64,000 bases of DNA from Climacium dendroides (GCA_950106755.1 OX467082.1:18476001-18540000), one strand, 5' to 3'; positions 50,746 through 61,985 are shown, counted from the first letter of the stretch. Notes: a model not told the origin generated them from the sequence alone. A program made the numbers and translations.

Positions 50746-51831
50746 ACGAAAAGACCGTTGAAACAAGCTATCGCCCAAAGTGTTGAAAGCATGGAATTAA
50801 TTGCGAATCCTTGTTCGGGGAATTTTTCAATTATCTTGTTTTCCACCCTGGGACTTGTCAGGACAGGTGTCCATGTTTGAAATACTACATTGTCTATGGT
50901 GGCGGGAAGTTTTGGAGTGCCAATTAAATGTTCACGTTTGTTCCTATGGATGTAGAAATAAATACCAATAATGACATTCAAATGCAGATGAAGGGTTTAG
51001 GGTTTAGGCTCGAATAAAATGGAATTTTATTTAGTTGCACATAAATAAAGGAAAAAACAACCCCAAAAATTACAAAAGGGCATATTCAAAACATCTTAAT
51101 TTAAGTCCTAGAATATTTTTGATATTCACATAAAAAATTGCATCATTTCATTTGCACCCATAATAAGAAAGTCGTGGCCAATGTTTGTATTACAACAATC
51201 AAGCCATCAAGGCATCCCCTCGCAACTTAAATAATTTATACGGATCAAATTTAAATGCAATGAATTTTAGAATTCCATATAGAGTAATTTCACCTTTGGG
51301 ATTATTGTATTTTGATTCCAAGCTTCCCTACATGTAAGTGCACCTAACAATTTCACAATTTAGTATTTCTTGAATATTCAATCTGCATGTACTCAATTCA
51401 AACATACAAACATTCACTAATTTACTAAGTCCATATCAAATATACAAAATCAAAGACAAAATGGCCCTCTAAAAGCTAAACTCTAATATTGTAAACTTAA
51501 TTTTAAAATCGTTCATTAAAAAAGATATCTAAAAAACTCCGAAAAAAAAATGTATAATATAGAATCATTGATTCATTACAAACATTCTTACTTCTTGCAT
51601 TTGATCCAATACACCAAAAAAAGGGGACTTCCCCTATCTATGCTGAAAGATAAACTTATACTCTGATTTTTGGTCTTCAATATGCATTATGAGAATATGA
51701 ATTTAATTCAACAATCCATTTTTGCTTCAATTCAAACTCTACAATTCAATTGAGCTTTGAACATATAATCCCAATTAAAAAAACCAAGATCATCTATATG
51801 GTAATTTCAACTATGACTTATGTTTCCAAGT

Positions 51832-51893
51832 AAACCCTAAACCCTAAACTCTAATAATCTATACCCTATACCCTAAACCCTAAACCCTAAACC
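51832..51893. repeat. Interstitial telomere-like repeat 1
   Basis: TAAACCCTAAACCCTAAA, then variants (CTATACCCTATACCCTAAA) and three more TAAACCC units. Matches the plant telomere unit CCCTAAA with CCCTATA variants. Confidence 0.85.
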
Positions 51894-53468
51894 CTATATT
51901 ATGCCATAGTTTATACCTATAGAGCCTAGTTCTATCAAAAGAATTAGTAATTATACTCCTTTGATTAAGGGATGGTTATGAGGGGTTGGCCCTTATAAAA
52001 ATTCCACTACAAGTTAAATGGTTTTCAATTTTGCACCATTTTTGTTGTTTATAATCCTTGGTGAAAATTTCAGATTTTTACCATATGATTTATGGGTTCA
52101 TTGAAGCCCCTCCCACCCTCCCGTATGTCTACTTTCCATGAATTTTTGAAATTTATAGCTATAGGATTTTTTCCTAACACCAATAAGATTGATTTACAAT
52201 AAAGGGATTTTTTTGCCAGAGGGTAAATATTGTCATACTTCACCTAGATAATAATTTTTTCTTGGTTAAGTTTTAACCTTACATAGGGATTAAAATCAGA
52301 ATCTTCTATGTAGGTTGACATGTAGCAAAGTTGAGATCATTAGTCTCCTTTCTAGTCTTGGTGTTTACACCTTGTGATGGGCTGACACATGATGGGAAGT
52401 TCCATGCCAGTTCAACAAGTGGTGGCTATTAGTTTCTAGAAGAGGTCTGGGTCACCGTTTGTGATTCACAAACGGTTGATTTCCACTAATTTTGGGAGCC
52501 TTCTAGAAGATATTTGACCTGTATACCTAGGTCCCTAGCTATAATTTCTTGGAAGCTAGGCCGTCGTTTCTAGAAACTCAAGGTAAATTTCCTTGGGGGT
52601 TTTGTGGAGGACCTAGGCATGGACTACTCTAGCCATGGCTTACCTATACCTCTACTTGGGTATAAAGGTCTGGACCAATTCAACAAGCCCTCACAACTTG
52701 CTGTTGTTGGCTGGCTTTGGAAAGGACTGCGAGTAGTTGGTGTGAGGACTAGAGATGGCGTCTACACAGGTCTTCTATGCTGCATAGGATGCTAGACTAG
52801 AATTTGTTAATTAAGTTTCTTGTGATTTGAGTTTTCATGTTTGATTTTTGCTTTTGTGACTGCTATAACACGCTGCTGTGAACTGAAGACACCTTGTCTA
52901 CGATTTACTAACATTCCGATGTTTGGTTTGTCATGGGGACAGGTGAGGTTCACAGCCTCTTTGGTAAAAATCTACATGGCAACTTTTTTTCAAGACCTTG
53001 ACAACAAATTTCTATTCTCTTTGGGTTCTAATTCATGATGTGTTTTTGGATTTAGAGCACTACATGATTTGTCTATAATTTATTGACATGTTGTATTGGT
53101 ATTTTTATTTAGAAAGGATCTAAAGATGTTCTTGATTTGATCCTTTTTTAATATTTCTTTACAAAAGATTTTATTGACTTGATGTACATAAAAATTTCTT
53201 TGTAAAGGATTTTATTACGTTGACTTGATTGATCCTATGTACAATATATCTTTACTAAAGATTTTATTGACTTGATGGAATCAATCCTATGTACAATACA
53301 TCTTTGCTAAAGATTTTATTGACTTGATGGATTTGATACTTTTATAGTTGGATGTGAGTGACCTCCATTCTACTTTGTACTATCCATGATCTTTGAAATA
53401 CTTTTTAGATTATGATTTGTTTGTTATTTATAGGAAAGGCCCTTCTAGGGATGTCCCTCCCACCCACC

Positions 53469-53550
53469 CGGGTTACCTAAACCCTATACGCTATACTTTG
53501 TACCCTATACCCTAAACCCTACACCCTATATCCTAAACCTATACCTTAAA
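53469..53550. repeat. Interstitial telomere-like repeat 2
   Basis: Degenerate CCCTAAA/CCCTATA/CCCTACA units in the same orientation as the patch 1.6 kb upstream. Confidence 0.8.
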
Positions 53551-54194
53551 TGCTCTTTCTTATTTTCCTTTTAAGACTATTTGATGTTGCTCAAGTTTAT
53601 GTGATTTTAGCAAATAATTTCAAATTGAAGTAAGACCAAATCCAAAAATAGATGAATGGATTCCAATATTTCATATAGTTTTCTAACAAATGTTTCGCCT
53701 AAAACCGTAATATATTACATTTGTCCTTTGGATTGAAATTTTGATCTAGTTTCTTGTCCTATATACTAAAAGTCTTCTAACTAATGGTTTTAGTTTAATT
53801 TAGGATACTAACACTTTTGAATCTAAAACTCATATCTATATTTTACTTATTTCCTATTACATTAAAAGTGAACCAATATGGTGGTTCACAGAATAGAATG
53901 TAGATAATTAAAGAATATATAATCTTTAAATGGAAATATTGACATCCTCATATAACCGCTAGTTAATTCTCAAAATCATAGAATCATGCAAGTTGAATGA
54001 AGTGTGAAGCCAAGAGTACCTTAACATCCATAATATTCCCTGTACCTTTATAATATCACATTTTAACACTGTGTGATGTTACAGAAGTGGAGTGGCTATT
54101 GCAATTTTGTATTATAATACGGTGTTAAAATGTGATATTATAAAGGTATTGGGCCTCTGTAATATCACACTCTGTAAAATTATGGTATTACAAA

Positions 54195-54950
54195 GGACCT
54201 TGTGATTTTAGTAGTATGGTAGTGGTTGGCGCTTGCTATGCTACACATTCATCATTTGAATTTTATTGAATTTTTATGTATTAGATAAAATAAAGAACAC
54301 AAATTTCAATAAACCTTCAAATAAAAGTTTCAATAAACCTTCCATTTACTACTAAAATCTTTATATAATTTTGTTTATAAATAAGCATATACTGAAATGT
54401 ACAATAGAAATTTATTGAATGATGAATAAAATATATGCAATGGGCAATATGTAAAAGATCTACATGTATTATAATGCATTCCAAGATTGACTTTGTTGTT
54501 ACAAACAATGCCACCCCCCAAACTGGGTGAATTGAAAAGAAGAACTTGTAAATTTCAAAACTTCGTGAACAATTTAATTGTTGTGAAATCCAAAATCGCT
54601 TCAATTGAATAAATTTCTCAAATCATTTGGAAGTAGCAATAGAATTTTAAAATCATAAAAGTTCAAGGCTTACAAAAACACAAAATCATAGAAGTGCAAA
54701 GAAGTGTAAAGCCAAGAGAAGCAATGATATTTATATATGCATGATTAGAAGTAATTTTACAATATATTGGAAATTATTATTTTAAAGACTTATTGAAATC
54801 GTTATCATACATTGTATTCAAATACATCAAAATTTCATCAATATGTGATACAATGAATGCGTAGCATAGCAAGCACAAGCCCCTAGTATTAATGGTAGCA
54901 TTTGTAATATCCCAGAGGCCATTATGATTTTAGTAGTATGATGATGATAG
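54195..54950. mobile_element. TIR element family X, copy 2 (inverted relative to copy 1)
   Basis: The left end TGGTTGGCGCTTGCTATGCT (about 54226) and right end AGCATAGCAAGCACAAGCCC (about 54870-54889) are imperfect inverted repeats. Outer TTTTAGTAGTATG motifs lie on both sides. Interior phrases match copy 1 at 33.5-33.8 kb in reverse. It sits inside the giant hAT, so it inserted later or was carried along. Confidence 0.6.
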
Positions 54951-55045
54951 TAGTTGGCGCTTGCTATGCTACACACTCATCATTAGATCCAAAATTGCTT
55001 CAATTGAATGAATTTTTCACATCATTTGGTCGTAGCAATAGAAAA
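54941..55045. mobile_element. TIR element family X, truncated copy 3
   Basis: TTTTAGTAGTATG then GTTGGCGCTTGCTATGCTAC, followed by sequence (CGTAGCAATAGAAAATTT) matching the interior of copy 2 near 54630. It stops where the CGTC array begins at about 55060. Confidence 0.55.
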
Positions 55046-55063
55046 TTTCAATCATGAACCCAC

Positions 55064-55359
55064 AAAGGGCAAGCCGTCGAGGGGACGGGCCAGCCGTCCA
55101 GATCGACGGACAAGCCGTCGAGGGGACGGGCAAGCCGTCGAGGGAACTCGCGGACGGCGCAGTAATGATTTTCCAATCCTCTTTTCAGCGCCCCGAGCCT
55201 TTGGACGGCTTTCCAAACTTGTCCCGAACCTTCGTGGACGGATTGACCGTCCATTCCAGGGCTGTCCCATGTCCCTGGACGGTCTGGATTTGAGCTGGAC
55301 GTCATGATTATGTACTAATCACCGGGCATAATTGGATCGGTAATTCGGAGGTATAAGTA
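55064..55359 (+). promoter_or_regulatory. Internal CGTC array and promoter of the RING gene
   Basis: Repeats of AAGCCGTCGAGGGGACGGGC and CCGTCCAGATCGACGG from 55070 to about 55305. A TATA-like TATAAGTA is at 55352-55359, about 215 bp before the ATG at 55572. This has the same layout and nearly the same leader length as the transposase gene. Confidence 0.6.
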
Positions 55360-55571
55360 TGTTTTGTTGGCTCATTTGAAATCGCTTCCTCTTTTGAGTT
55401 GCTTTGTCCTGGCTTGAGAAAGCTTTGCATTGTAATTCGAGAGGAAGTGTTATACATTTGGCATTTGTTTTGCCACTTTTCAGTTGCCTTCACGCAACAG
55501 AAGGCAAAGCAAATTGTCAGTGTATCCGCAAACAGACTACAGGTACAGGGAATTTGGGACAGGTATCCAGA

Positions 55572-57776
55572 ATGGACGGAGAGGATGCAGCACGAGGTTC
55601 AGAACATGGAGGTGAGTCCCCAAGTAAAAAGAAGAGGGGGAACAGGGCAACCTTGAATTGGGGCACACTCAATGCCTCGGAGATTATGGCAAATGAGGGG
55701 TGGATGAATGAAGATTCACTGTGGACAAGAGTGACGTGTCGGAAGTTCGTAGATTGGGCCCACATCAACCGCCATTGGGCACCTGACCGGTACGAGGTAA
55801 ATGTGAAATGCGGGGTTGTAAATTTCGACCAGTGCCGACATCCGCACTTCAAGAAGAGATTGATTGAAGTGGCATTGGCGATTTGGGGTTCGAGATCCAA
55901 AAGAGATGGGACCCTTTCGTTGTGCCAAATGGCATATGCGGAAGTTTTTCTTGGGAAGGATGTGGATTGGAGAACCTTCCTCGGCAAGATGCGTCATGGT
56001 CAATCACCAAATAGACCTCGCAGCATTCCACCTAACCCTGCCGTGCCATTGGACAATGTACCCAATGTGCAAGAAAACCCGGAAGAGCAAGTGGAGCAAT
56101 CCGGGATGGAGGTGATGGAGGTAGAGGGTGGCATGGGCACCGAAGAAGACCTACCCAATGAAGATGCGATTGGTGGAGTGAAAGGCGAAGGTGATGAAGT
56201 ACTTCGCTTGCGACAATTAGTCCAAACGTTGCAAGCAGAAAAGGAAGCCGCATTACGACAACATGTTGCAGAGTTGAAAGGGCAAAGGGCTAGGGTGAAG
56301 GACCTTATGGATGAGAATGCAAGACTCATCGCACGCGAGGCCGACCTCGTAGCACGTGAAAGGCGGTTGAGTACGGATGAAATTCCACCACTTGATGTGG
56401 TGGTCGAACGTGCTACATACGGTGCAGACGAAGACAGATTAGGCCCCAGCAATGCAAACGAGTTTAGGGTGCGGTCACGGTCCTTGTTTCTAAGTGTTGG
56501 AGGTGCCACGTTGGATATTATGCGTGCACGTGCGGAGCAAGCTGAAGCAGAGGTTGGAAGTACTAAAGCCCACGTTGAAGAATTGACAAACGCTATGCGG
56601 GCTTTGGAACTTCGCGCTAACAAAGTCGAGGCAGATGTGGTGGTGCTTACTACAGTTCAAGTTGGCTTGGAGCAGACCATGACCGCATTAAGTGCTCAAA
56701 ATATGCGGTTGGTCCAAAACCCGCAGAAGGAACGCATGCTGCTTCAAATGTGCAACATGAAGTTGACATGCAGCTTAGCACTAAGCGAGGTTGAGCAGAT
56801 GCAGCGTGAAGTGAAGAGAGTGGCTGCGGAGTTCAATGATGGCGGCGAACGTTATTTTGGCTTGACCTCGTGGCCTCGAGTGGAAGAAATGTTCACTGAT
56901 GATTTGCCAATGAAGCTCGAGAATGCAAGCATCGATTGGAATAGTTCTCCAGACTTGGAATTCCAATACGACACGGAGTGCTATCGATACGAGCCAGCGA
57001 ACCGCGATGGGATTAAGCCACTACTGTGGCCTTTGGTTCCCGATTTTGTACAAGACGGTACCTCATGTATTATGTGCCAAGAACCATTTGGCCCCGAGGG
57101 TGGATGGCATCTTGGTACATGTGACCATTTATACCACCCCATGTGCCTCATTCCACACATGGTCACCCGAAAAAGATGTGCACAATGCAAGGCTCCATTT
57201 CATCCGAGGCTGTACAAAATGTTTGGCCTCCAAACCCACATGCTTGAACATTACGAGCACAATGAAGAAAATTTACCGGAGCCCGCGAATAGAGCGCATT
57301 GGGGGATGGACATGACTTGGCTTTGGAAGTGGGGCCACGACAATCGACACCTCCCGGCAAGAACGGTTGCGGAGATACACTAGGAGAATGATGACGCGGT
57401 GACAGAGGTGATTAAGAGGGTAATTGGAGATGGTGATCCAAGGCAGCGATTATATTTTGGTCAAATTGCTGGTGGACATTGGGACCCGGACTTCTCCATT
57501 TTTGTGCGTGCACCACATCCACAATGCATAATGTTTAACTCTCAAGGCATGCCTGTCGAATTCGAAGGTGAATTGAGTTTTGAGGAAGAAATGAACTACA
57601 TTGAAGACAATACCTTCCGTGAGCCTGCACTTGTGAGTGCCATTTTCTCCCATTTACACAACAGATACGATTGTGACGCACATCAGCTTTTGACGACTTT
57701 GCAATCAAGACAAGAGTTGCAAAGATTTTTGAGAAGCAGCATAGCACGAGGTATTGTAATTGAAGAAGTAGAATAG
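55572..57776 (+). pseudogene. Coiled-coil RING-H2 cargo protein, one in-frame stop
   Basis: From ATG 55572 the frame runs 603 residues to TAG 57381-57383, then continues without shift for 130 codons to TAG 57774-57776. The N-terminus is basic and nuclear-signal-like (SPSKKKRGNRAT). An unrecognised globular part follows (SLWTRVTCRKFVDWAHINRHW). Residues about 215-425 include heptad-rich coiled coil (VLRLRQLVQTLQAEKEAALR). A RING-H2 finger lies near 500-545: CIMC, GTCDHLYHPMC and CAQC, i.e. C3H2C3. Such fingers usually mark E3 ubiquitin ligases, though target and activity are unknown. The part after the TAG has no known domain but keeps protein-like composition (RLYFGQIAGGHWDPDFS). An upstream in-frame stretch from 55404 lacks an ATG. 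Confidence 0.75.
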
Positions 57777-59310
57777 ATAGTTTTGGATGACGCTATGTAC
57801 AAATAGATAGATGCATAGAATTAAATTTCTAAAGTTGTACAAAGTAGAGCAATGTAAAGCCTAAATCAATGTACCACGTTTTGATGCATTTATAAAACAT
57901 TGTACATTTATCATTTTCTTTTCACCTCGTGTATTGTTGCTTTGCCTTTGTCTTTTGGATTAATCCATTGGCCGTTTTCCTATTAGTGTAGAAGAATCTT
58001 ATATACTTAGATGGTAGAACCTTCACGGATTATTTTTTTTTAATTTCTTGCCAAACAATGTAAAATCAATTTAGCAACTTTTGTAATTAGAAATTCAATA
58101 ACGAACTCTAATCCCTTATCCTTAGCATCCTAGATGCCCAAGGTTTGCTTTGAGCTTTGTAGAATTTGCTCTAAATTGAACAACATGTCAACATTTTCAT
58201 TAGGTGTATCAATTTTCAAAAAATTATAATTGTATAAATTCGAACTAGGCATGTTAGAAACCTCATAGAAAAGGAATCCTAAACAATATCACTTATGGAG
58301 TAAAAGATTATAATGTTTGCCCAGGAGGGTGTTAAAACTAAAAAAATGATGTGAAGTCTTACAATCCTCTTTTCACAAGTCCAATTTAAAAAGTTGGTGA
58401 CCAAACAAATATGAGGTTAAAGGACCTAATATGTATAACCCCAATTAATTTATGGCTTTTAAAAATCTATACTATATTTTCTTTAATTTTAAATGAATTT
58501 TGAATGTGATTTTTCCTCCAAGATCCAATGTTTTTGAGGCACATTTCCAAGACCTCTCAATACTACAACAAGTCAAGATTGCAATAGGTACCCTTGCACA
58601 AAGTTTAGAATAGAAAAATCACTATCACATATTTTTAAGAACAGACTATTGATGCTATAACTAGAATTCAAGAACAACTTTTTAACTTCAAAGTTTGAAC
58701 AACACCAAATTTGGGTGCCTTGGGCATGTAAGGGTTAACCATTTTTTGGACGATGAACAAATTCAGCTTCCTATTTCAGTTTGGTTTTTGCTTGGATCAA
58801 AGTCATCCTAATTTTTGGTGATATTTTATCTAGTTGACTAGTTCATATCTTATCTAAAGGTTAGATTTGTTGTTCTTAGAATACACATTTTTCTAAAATT
58901 ACAAATGTGGAAGTGTGTCAAGTGGTCAACTTGCATTGACCCTAGTTCAAAATTGAATTTGCAAAAATGAGGTCATAGATGTAAAGAATATAAAAATTTC
59001 AAAAAATCACCATGTCAACACAACCTCATTTTAAGTCCATTCCAACAAATTTCAATCAAGGAATGATAATATTTTGCTTGTAATTGAATTTTGAAGGAAT
59101 TTTGAATTTTTCCTTTCAAAATTTATAGAAAAAGATTGGTGATAGTATTGGTGGATCTAACCTTATGGATGGAATCTACAACTCAAAATCTACAACTTCT
59201 GTTTGTATACCAATTCCAAGATATTCTTCTAAATCATACTTTATAATGGTATTTTTCAAATTGTCATTTTGGGAGAAGAGTCCAGATGTTTAGGGGTTAA
59301 GTGCAACAAA
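57777..59310. other. AT-rich segment before the right end, no gene
   Basis: TAAGGGTTAA near 58729 and TTTAGGGGTTAA near 59289 are right-end-like motifs of the TTAA element family, so an inserted copy may lie here, but no left end was found. Confidence 0.45.
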
Positions 59311-59314
59311 TTCA

Positions 59315-59822
59315 AAGCCCGTCCATCCCGACCGTCCATCTCGACTGTCCAGCCAAACCGTCCATCTCGACCGTTTAGATCGACGGTCCAGATCGACCGT
59401 TCAGCCAGACCGTCCAAATCGACCGTCCAGCCAAACCGTCTAGATCGACGGTCCAGATCGACCATCCATCCAGACCGTCTAGATCGACGGTCCATCTCGG
59501 CCATCCAGCCAAACCGTCTAGATCAACGGTCCAGCCAGACTGTCTAGATTGACGGTCCAGATCGACCGTCCAGGTCGACGGTCCATCTCGGCCATCCAGC
59601 CGGACCGTCCAGCCCAACCGTCCACATCGACCGTTCATCCGACCGTCCATCGCAGCCGTCTAGAGCGTCCATCGACGAAGCTCGTCCATCCATTTCTGTA
59701 GTCTGAATCATCCTCTGTCGCCGGTTGTCATTTGGATTTCATCCTGACGGACGCCAGGGATGGATCCTGACGTCCGTCCGGACATCCTGACGGACGGACG
59801 CGACGTGACAGGGACAACCCTG
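59315..59822. repeat. Right subterminal CGTCC/GACGG array of the giant hAT
   Basis: About 35 short units such as GACCGTCCATCTC, GATCGACGGTCCA and CCAGCCAAACCGTC in both orientations (59320-59690). After a short gap come the stronger GACGGACG motifs of 59745-59805 and the terminus GGGACAACCCTG. Confidence 0.85.
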
Positions 59823-59830
59823 TCACAAAC
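59823..59830. repeat. Right 8-bp target-site duplication of the giant hAT
   Basis: TCACAAAC, identical to 44480-44487. Confidence 0.85.
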
Positions 59831-60233
59831 ATTGACCTTTGACCTTATAGATTGCAAGATTATAGCATTAGAATAAATAAAAAGTTCAAACTTGTAAATT
59901 AGATTTGACAAACTTCTGAGTGACTTCTCTTGGCATGTGATTTTTACACTTGTCCTATATTTTAATTTTGACAATTATGACATACTATCCGTGTATTTCA
60001 ATCATTTCCATGGAACCATGTTGATCACGTGCTTACCAATTTTCAGAAATAAAAGAGAGAAACCAACACATGGTACCTACAATACAGTGCCCCTTTTTTT
60101 GGAGTCATCTTACCTTTTGATCTGCCTGACACGTGATAAGAAAAAATCATGCCATGTTCCCGCAAAGAGCGTACCCATGTGCCAAAATATGAAAAGAATG
60201 CAAGTTATTCAAACTTGATTCGGTAGAAACGTA
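59831..60233. other. Spacer, nothing recognised
   Basis: AT-rich to mixed sequence without coding support. Confidence 0.45.
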
Positions 60234-60813
60234 GCCATTCTGGATAGCAATTCCAGAGAGCTGTTCCACAACGGTACAACGACGACTTAGAGCTACCTTA
60301 AAGCAAGAAAAGTCTTTGCCCATCCTGCTGACTTTCTGCTTCAGTTATCATTAGGCTTACTGTCCGACGAAGCAATCCCCAAGCTCGGCGCACTTCAATT
60401 CGTCACGTGGGTTGCTCATCTAGACTACCGCTCAAGTCGACAATTCTGGAACCTACCTGGATAGCAATTCGAGAGAGCTGTTCCGAAACGGTACGACGAG
60501 CTGAAGCAAGAAAAATCTTTGCACATCCGGCTGACTCACAGGGAGAACGGGAGGGCGATACCGGGGTGGGTGGGTTTTTTTGGGGTATGTAACTATACCC
60601 CCACCCCACCCCCCAAAAAAATTTCTTATTTAAGAAAATGGGGGGGTGGGTGGGTATAGTCACATACCCCCCCCCCCCCCCCCGGTATCGCCCTCCCGGT
60701 CTTCCTGTGACTGTCTGCTTCAGTTGTCGATACAGTACTGTCCAATCGAAGAAGCAAATCCCAAGCTCGATCGCCGCGCTTCAATTCGTCACATGGGTTG
60801 CTCATCTAGACGT
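60234..60813. repeat. Tandem duplication of a ~190-bp GC-richer segment
   Basis: Copy 1 (60234-60425) and copy 2 (60459-60536 plus 60713-60812) share GGATAGCAATTC, GAGAGCTGTTCC, CTGACT then TCTGCTTCAGTT, and TTCAATTCGTCAC then GGGTTGCTCATCTAGAC. Copy 2 is split by a hairpin MITE. Confidence 0.8.
60537..60709. mobile_element. Hairpin MITE with 30-bp ends and 3-bp TSD
   Basis: Left end CACAGGGAGAACGGGAGGGC, right end reverse-complementary (GCCCTCCCGGTCTTCCTGTG), flanked by ACT at 60534-60536 and 60710-60712. The interior is G/C-run rich, with a 20-base C run near 60667-60683. The uninserted site survives in the neighbouring duplicate at about 60325. Confidence 0.9.
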
Positions 60814-61534
60814 ACTACTGCTCACGTCGACTCCGATCGCTCCCACAAATTAAATCCAGTTCACTGGTTCCTGGATACGCAATTTTGCATTCTGAATTCG
60901 ATCTCAATTATGCCCAGCATCTAAAATATGTATATATGTATATTCCAGCAGGACGTATCATATCGGACGTCTGCCTTTTCTGCACCCTTAAGTTAACGAC
61001 AGTCTATTCACTAAGTTAGCTTCTAAGACTGAAATCACGTAACACCAGTGGTGGACGACGTTTCAGAAGCCCAAGGAACAATCCGACGTGAAATCTGAAG
61101 AGGATTCGGTGCAGTTATGAGGGGCGCTCATCAGCGGAACTAAGTTTAGCAGTTGCAGACTTGCAGTTGCGGTTGCAGTTCGCGAGTAGCATCAGCGACG
61201 CACTCGGCTTTCCGGATCCGGAGTCCCCGCGGCAAATTTTGACACTCATCAATGTTGATAAGCACACAAAGCTTGGTTTTCCAAGCTTCATTTAACCTTC
61301 AATGCCTCAATCCTTTTCTAAATTTTGACACATTTTTGTTAATATCTTTGTACAAAAATATCATTTATTTGAACTTCATGAAATTGGTCATTTTCATGAA
61401 GAGGGTTGTCTTTTCAACATTCAAGTATTACATTGGATGAATGAAAAATTAATTGGACTAAACAATGCCTTCAAGCCCTCCATTCATCATTCACTTTCTG
61501 GATGTCGACGCAGTTAGGGATTAAGCTTACCATA
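60814..61534. other. Mixed-composition spacer, no supported gene
   Basis: 60990-61240 is GC-richer (TTGCAGTTGCGGTTGCAGTT) and could be part of a gene-proximal region, but no splice-consistent frame was found. TTAGGGATTAAG near 61514 looks like another TTAA-element right end. Confidence 0.4.
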
Positions 61535-61985
61535 TTAACCCCTAAAGTTCCTCGACTAGTATGTTTTCACCAGAAACGCTCCAAAATTGCCATTTTTAGT
61601 ACAAGTACCAAACTTTAGAAGAAAAAATAAATTAATAAACTAATTAATTAATTTTTAAAAATGGACACATGTATCTATAGGATCTTGTAATAAGTTGGTT
61701 TGGGAGGATGTGAAAAAATTTCAGAAATTTCCATCATGTAGATTGCAAGATATTAGTGTTTGAATTGACATGAATCCTTTTTTTGGCCTTGCAAAAACCA
61801 AGAGAGTTGCACTTCACAAAGTCACATTTGTATTAAAAATTGTTCATGTTGGTGGTGCTTAATTTTTGGATTCATTCTTCAAGGCAAGTCTACATACTTG
61901 AAAAATTAGCATATTATTAGTCCTTTAAGGGTTAAGGTAGAAAATTTTCAAGCATGTAGTATGTTATTAGTCCTTTAGGGGTTAA
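61535..61985. mobile_element. TTAA-bounded (piggyBac-like) element with duplicated right end
   Basis: Left end TTAACCCCTAAAGTTCC. Right-end motifs CTTTAAGGGTTAA (to 61935) and CTTTAGGGGTTAA (to 61985) come from a direct duplication of about 50 bp. The left 70 bases resemble those at 9003 and 10013. Confidence 0.55.

Larger units (their letters stand above)
50746..54170. other. AT-rich central segment of the giant hAT, no gene seen
   Basis: Non-coding except for short unsupported frames near 52604-52795 and 52841-53038, where composition is more balanced. It holds the two telomere-like patches. It separates divergent promoters and may be a later insertion or an old spacer. Confidence 0.5.
44488..59822 (+). 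mobile_element. Giant cargo-carrying hAT transposon (15.3 kb)
   Basis: The left end is CAGGGTTGTCTATCCAG. The right end, read inward, is CAGGGTTGTCCCTGTCAC, so 10 terminal bases match. Both ends are bordered by the same octamer TCACAAAC, as expected for hAT transposition. Inside are a hAT transposase, an acidic frame, a kinase-like gene (minus) and a RING-H2 gene. CGTCC/GACGG arrays lie at both ends and before the kinase-like and RING genes. Genic parts are near-balanced in base composition against AT-rich flanks, and the 50.75-55.05 kb middle is AT-rich with nested repeats. Typical plant hAT elements are a few kilobases, so this one is unusually large. The alternative is two related elements side by side, but no internal CAGGGTTG end was found. 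Confidence 0.8.

Noticed and set aside
52604..53038. Two short frames of 63 and 65 codons in the hAT centre
   Set aside because: No conserved features or splice partners could be found.
56000..56623. 207-codon minus-strand frame opposite the coiled coil
   Set aside because: Ser/Thr/Ala-rich mirror of the plus-strand Glu/Arg/Leu coiled-coil frame.
59256..59650. Arg/Asp/Trp-rich repetitive frames in both directions
   Set aside because: Translations of the CGTCC/GACGG terminal array, expected to be open by chance.
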